A stretch of 64,000 nt of DNA from Flavobacterium sp. 1 (GTDB lineage: Bacteria; Bacteroidota; Bacteroidia; Flavobacteriales; Flavobacteriaceae): positions 3,534,001 to 3,598,000 of the forward strand of contig NZ_PGER01000001.1 in assembly GCF_002797935.1 (NCBI RefSeq), in the 5' to 3' direction. The first letter of the stretch is position 1. Each line of letters opens with the position of its first letter. The notes beneath the pieces are model-generated. The model saw only the letters and a list, made by a program, of their open reading frames with translations, did no database searches and had not been told where the DNA came from. The translations under genes and the position numbers were made by a program. This document shows positions 62,449-64,000 of this stretch, piece after piece.

Positions 62449-63801
62449 ATGAAAAAAATGAAAAAATTTCTTATGCTTGCTATTGCAGCATCAATGGTAG
62501 CTTCTTGTAGTAGCGACGACAATAGTTCTGATACTAATACTGAAACAAAAGACGGTTACATATCATCACTAAAAGATCCTGATTATGATGTATCAAACCT
62601 AAAAGGAAAAATAAATGCAGATATTATATTACCTGCTGGAAACTATACATTAACAGGTCGTTTAATTGTAGTTGATGGTGCAACACTAACGGTTAGCCCA
62701 GGTGCTAAATTTATTGCAACTGCTACTGCAGGAACTGCTGCAACAAGTATATCTGTAGAAGTATTACGTGGAGGTAAAATTAATGCTGTAGGTACTGTTG
62801 CTGCTCCAATCGTTTTCACTTCTGCAAACAAAAAACCAGGTGACTGGATGGGTGTTTTCCTTTGTGGAAAAGCAACACTTGTAAATGCAGCTACAGGAAC
62901 ACGTGACGGGTCATTCACACAAACAACAGAACTAGGAGACGAGCTTTACGGCGGTAATGATGATGCTGATTCATCAGGACATTTAGAGTATGTAGAAATT
63001 GCTTATGCTGGTGCTCGTGTTAACGCTACAAAAGAAGGTAACAACCTTTCTCTTTATGCACAAGGTACAGGAACTATTCTTAAAAACCTTTTCTTACACG
63101 ATGGTTCTGACGATAATATCGAATTCTTCGGAGGTCGTGTAAATGTTGAAAATGCACTTGTTGTAAACTCTGCTGATGACACGTTTGACTGGTGTTTAGG
63201 TTGGACTGGTACTGCTAAAAACATTATTGAGGTGCGTGAAGCAGCATTTACTGACATCACTAATGGTTCTGGTATGATGGAAGGTGACGGTGGATTTGCT
63301 GACCTTGCTTCTACTCCAGCTGTAACAACTAACTTATCTAACCCGACATTTACTAACCTTTCTGTAGGTGTGTATAACGCAAACGGTGTTGATTCAGGTT
63401 CTACAAGCGGTGCAGCTTATGCACTTCGTGCTGGTTTTACTTTCCGTACAGGTTGTAAAATTACTATTCAAAATGCAAAAGTTATTTGGGGTGCAGCAGC
63501 TGCTAACCCAGTAAATGGATTAATTAAATTTAACGATGGTACAGGATCAGCTCTTGCTGCAAATGTTAACATCAGTATAAACTATTCTGGAATCGATTTC
63601 AGAGGTTTATCAGGTGTAACTACAACAGCAGACAGTCCAAATCCTGGTGCTAACTACAACTTAAATGGTGCGTATCCAGCTTATTTAATTGGTGACTTCC
63701 AAAAACTAGTTTTCAACGCAACTGCTAATACAGGTGCTGATAAATCAGTTTTTGCTTGGACAAATTACGACTTCGCTACTAAAGCTCCTGGTCTATTTTA
63801 A
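62449..63801 (+). CDS. Predicted surface lipoprotein with right-handed beta-helix-like repeats
   Basis: About 450 aa from the chosen start. MKKMKKFLMLAIAASMVASC has a lipobox Cys at C20, followed by a Ser/Asp-rich linker. The body repeats short hydrophobic-Gly-Asn turns (DGATLTVSPGAKFIAT, LRGGKINAVGTVAAPIVFTS, GHLEYVEIAYAGAR, LKNLFLHDGSDDNIEFFGG, VENALVVNSADDTFDW), as in right-handed beta-helix proteins. A role as substrate-binding partner of the TonB receptor is inferred from adjacency. A perfect 15-bp terminator hairpin follows. Confidence 0.75.
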   Translation: MKKMKKFLMLAIAASMVASCSSDDNSSDTNTETKDGYISSLKDPDYDVSNLKGKINADIILPAGNYTLTGRLIVVDGATLTVSPGAKFIATATAGTAATSISVEVLRGGKINAVGTVAAPIVFTSANKKPGDWMGVFLCGKATLVNAATGTRDGSFTQTTELGDELYGGNDDADSSGHLEYVEIAYAGARVNATKEGNNLSLYAQGTGTILKNLFLHDGSDDNIEFFGGRVNVENALVVNSADDTFDWCLGWTGTAKNIIEVREAAFTDITNGSGMMEGDGGFADLASTPAVTTNLSNPTFTNLSVGVYNANGVDSGSTSGAAYALRAGFTFRTGCKITIQNAKVIWGAAAANPVNGLIKFNDGTGSALAANVNISINYSGIDFRGLSGVTTTADSPNPGANYNLNGAYPAYLIGDFQKLVFNATANTGADKSVFAWTNYDFATKAPGLF

Positions 63802-63828
63802 TAAGTTCTTAAAACAATATTTAGTATT

Positions 63829-63858
63829 AAATCCTTCGAAAATATTTTCGAAGGATTT
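63829..63858 (+). terminator. Terminator of the lipoprotein gene
   Basis: Perfect 30-bp palindrome (arm AAATCCTTCGAAAAT, 63829-63843), then TTTTTTTTG. Confidence 0.88.
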
Positions 63859-64000
63859 TTTTTGTTTAGTATAATGCTAAAAAAAAATCTCTTAAAGCGT
63901 TAATCAATACATAATCAATTCAAATATAAATAGTTAGAAATTTACGATGTTTTTTTGGCGTAATTTTTGAGATCTTTAGTTTACTTGCTACAATGAAATC

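Noticed and set aside
63993..64000. ATG near the right edge as the start of another gene
   Set aside because: Only eight bases remain in the window, so no evidence supports a coding frame.

Overview
The window is a low-GC chromosomal segment of a Bacteroidota bacterium, almost certainly a Flavobacterium or close relative. The evidence is the gene set (DUF3078 and DUF3109 proteins, a CarboxypepD_reg TonB receptor, a T9SS-era outer-membrane protein repertoire, a Bacteroidota-type DXS, metE beside an AsnC regulator) and repeated promoter -7 elements of the form TAnnTTTG placed just before start codons. No rRNA, tRNA or CRISPR array was seen.

Layout. 1-7621: a penicillin-binding protein 1C gene and an alpha-2-macroglobulin lipoprotein gene, split by a REP-associated Y1 transposase (RAYT) flanked on both sides by pairs of inverted REP palindromes. 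7.8-34 kb: mostly housekeeping genes (tadA, Fic protein, dxs, dgt, AsnC/metE, nrdA/nrdB, an S41 protease operon, fbp, lysC), with a ParE-type toxin-antitoxin pair and an ArsR-controlled SDR/ABC-transporter locus. 34-41 kb: a broken XRE gene, two relics of ABC-transporter 3' ends, a very large predicted outer-membrane protein, a lysine-rich protein and a glycosyltransferase.

41.2-50.2 kb is the accessory island. Every gene is on the minus strand, and genes or gene groups are separated by related 100-270 bp sites. The ends of these sites are complementary across each gene (for example GTTATAGGTG before a toxin-antitoxin pair and CACCTATAAC after it), and they contain imperfect inverted-repeat stems. 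This is the architecture of an integron cassette array with attC-like sites, but no integrase is in the window. Cassettes carry a lipoprotein, a frameshifted NTF2-like gene, MarR+NmrA, a HigBA pair, a large redox/AraC/thioesterase block and an unknown protein. Three sites carry a 110-116 bp inverted-repeat element at the same internal position.

50.5-63.9 kb is a phosphate-starvation locus: pstS-pstC-pstA-pstB-phoU, a phosphate-selective porin, a PhoR-like kinase, a PhoB-like regulator, a TonB receptor and a beta-helix lipoprotein. Arrays of 11-bp-spaced (A/T)TGTTA-type repeats lie 8 nt upstream of the -7 boxes of pstS and the porin, and a shorter pair lies upstream of the TonB receptor. This suggests one Pho regulon.

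Three reading frames (XRE, NTF2-like, phoU) are each broken exactly where one A is missing from a poly-A run. This could be real decay or homopolymer sequencing error; phoU in particular should be checked before it is called a pseudogene.
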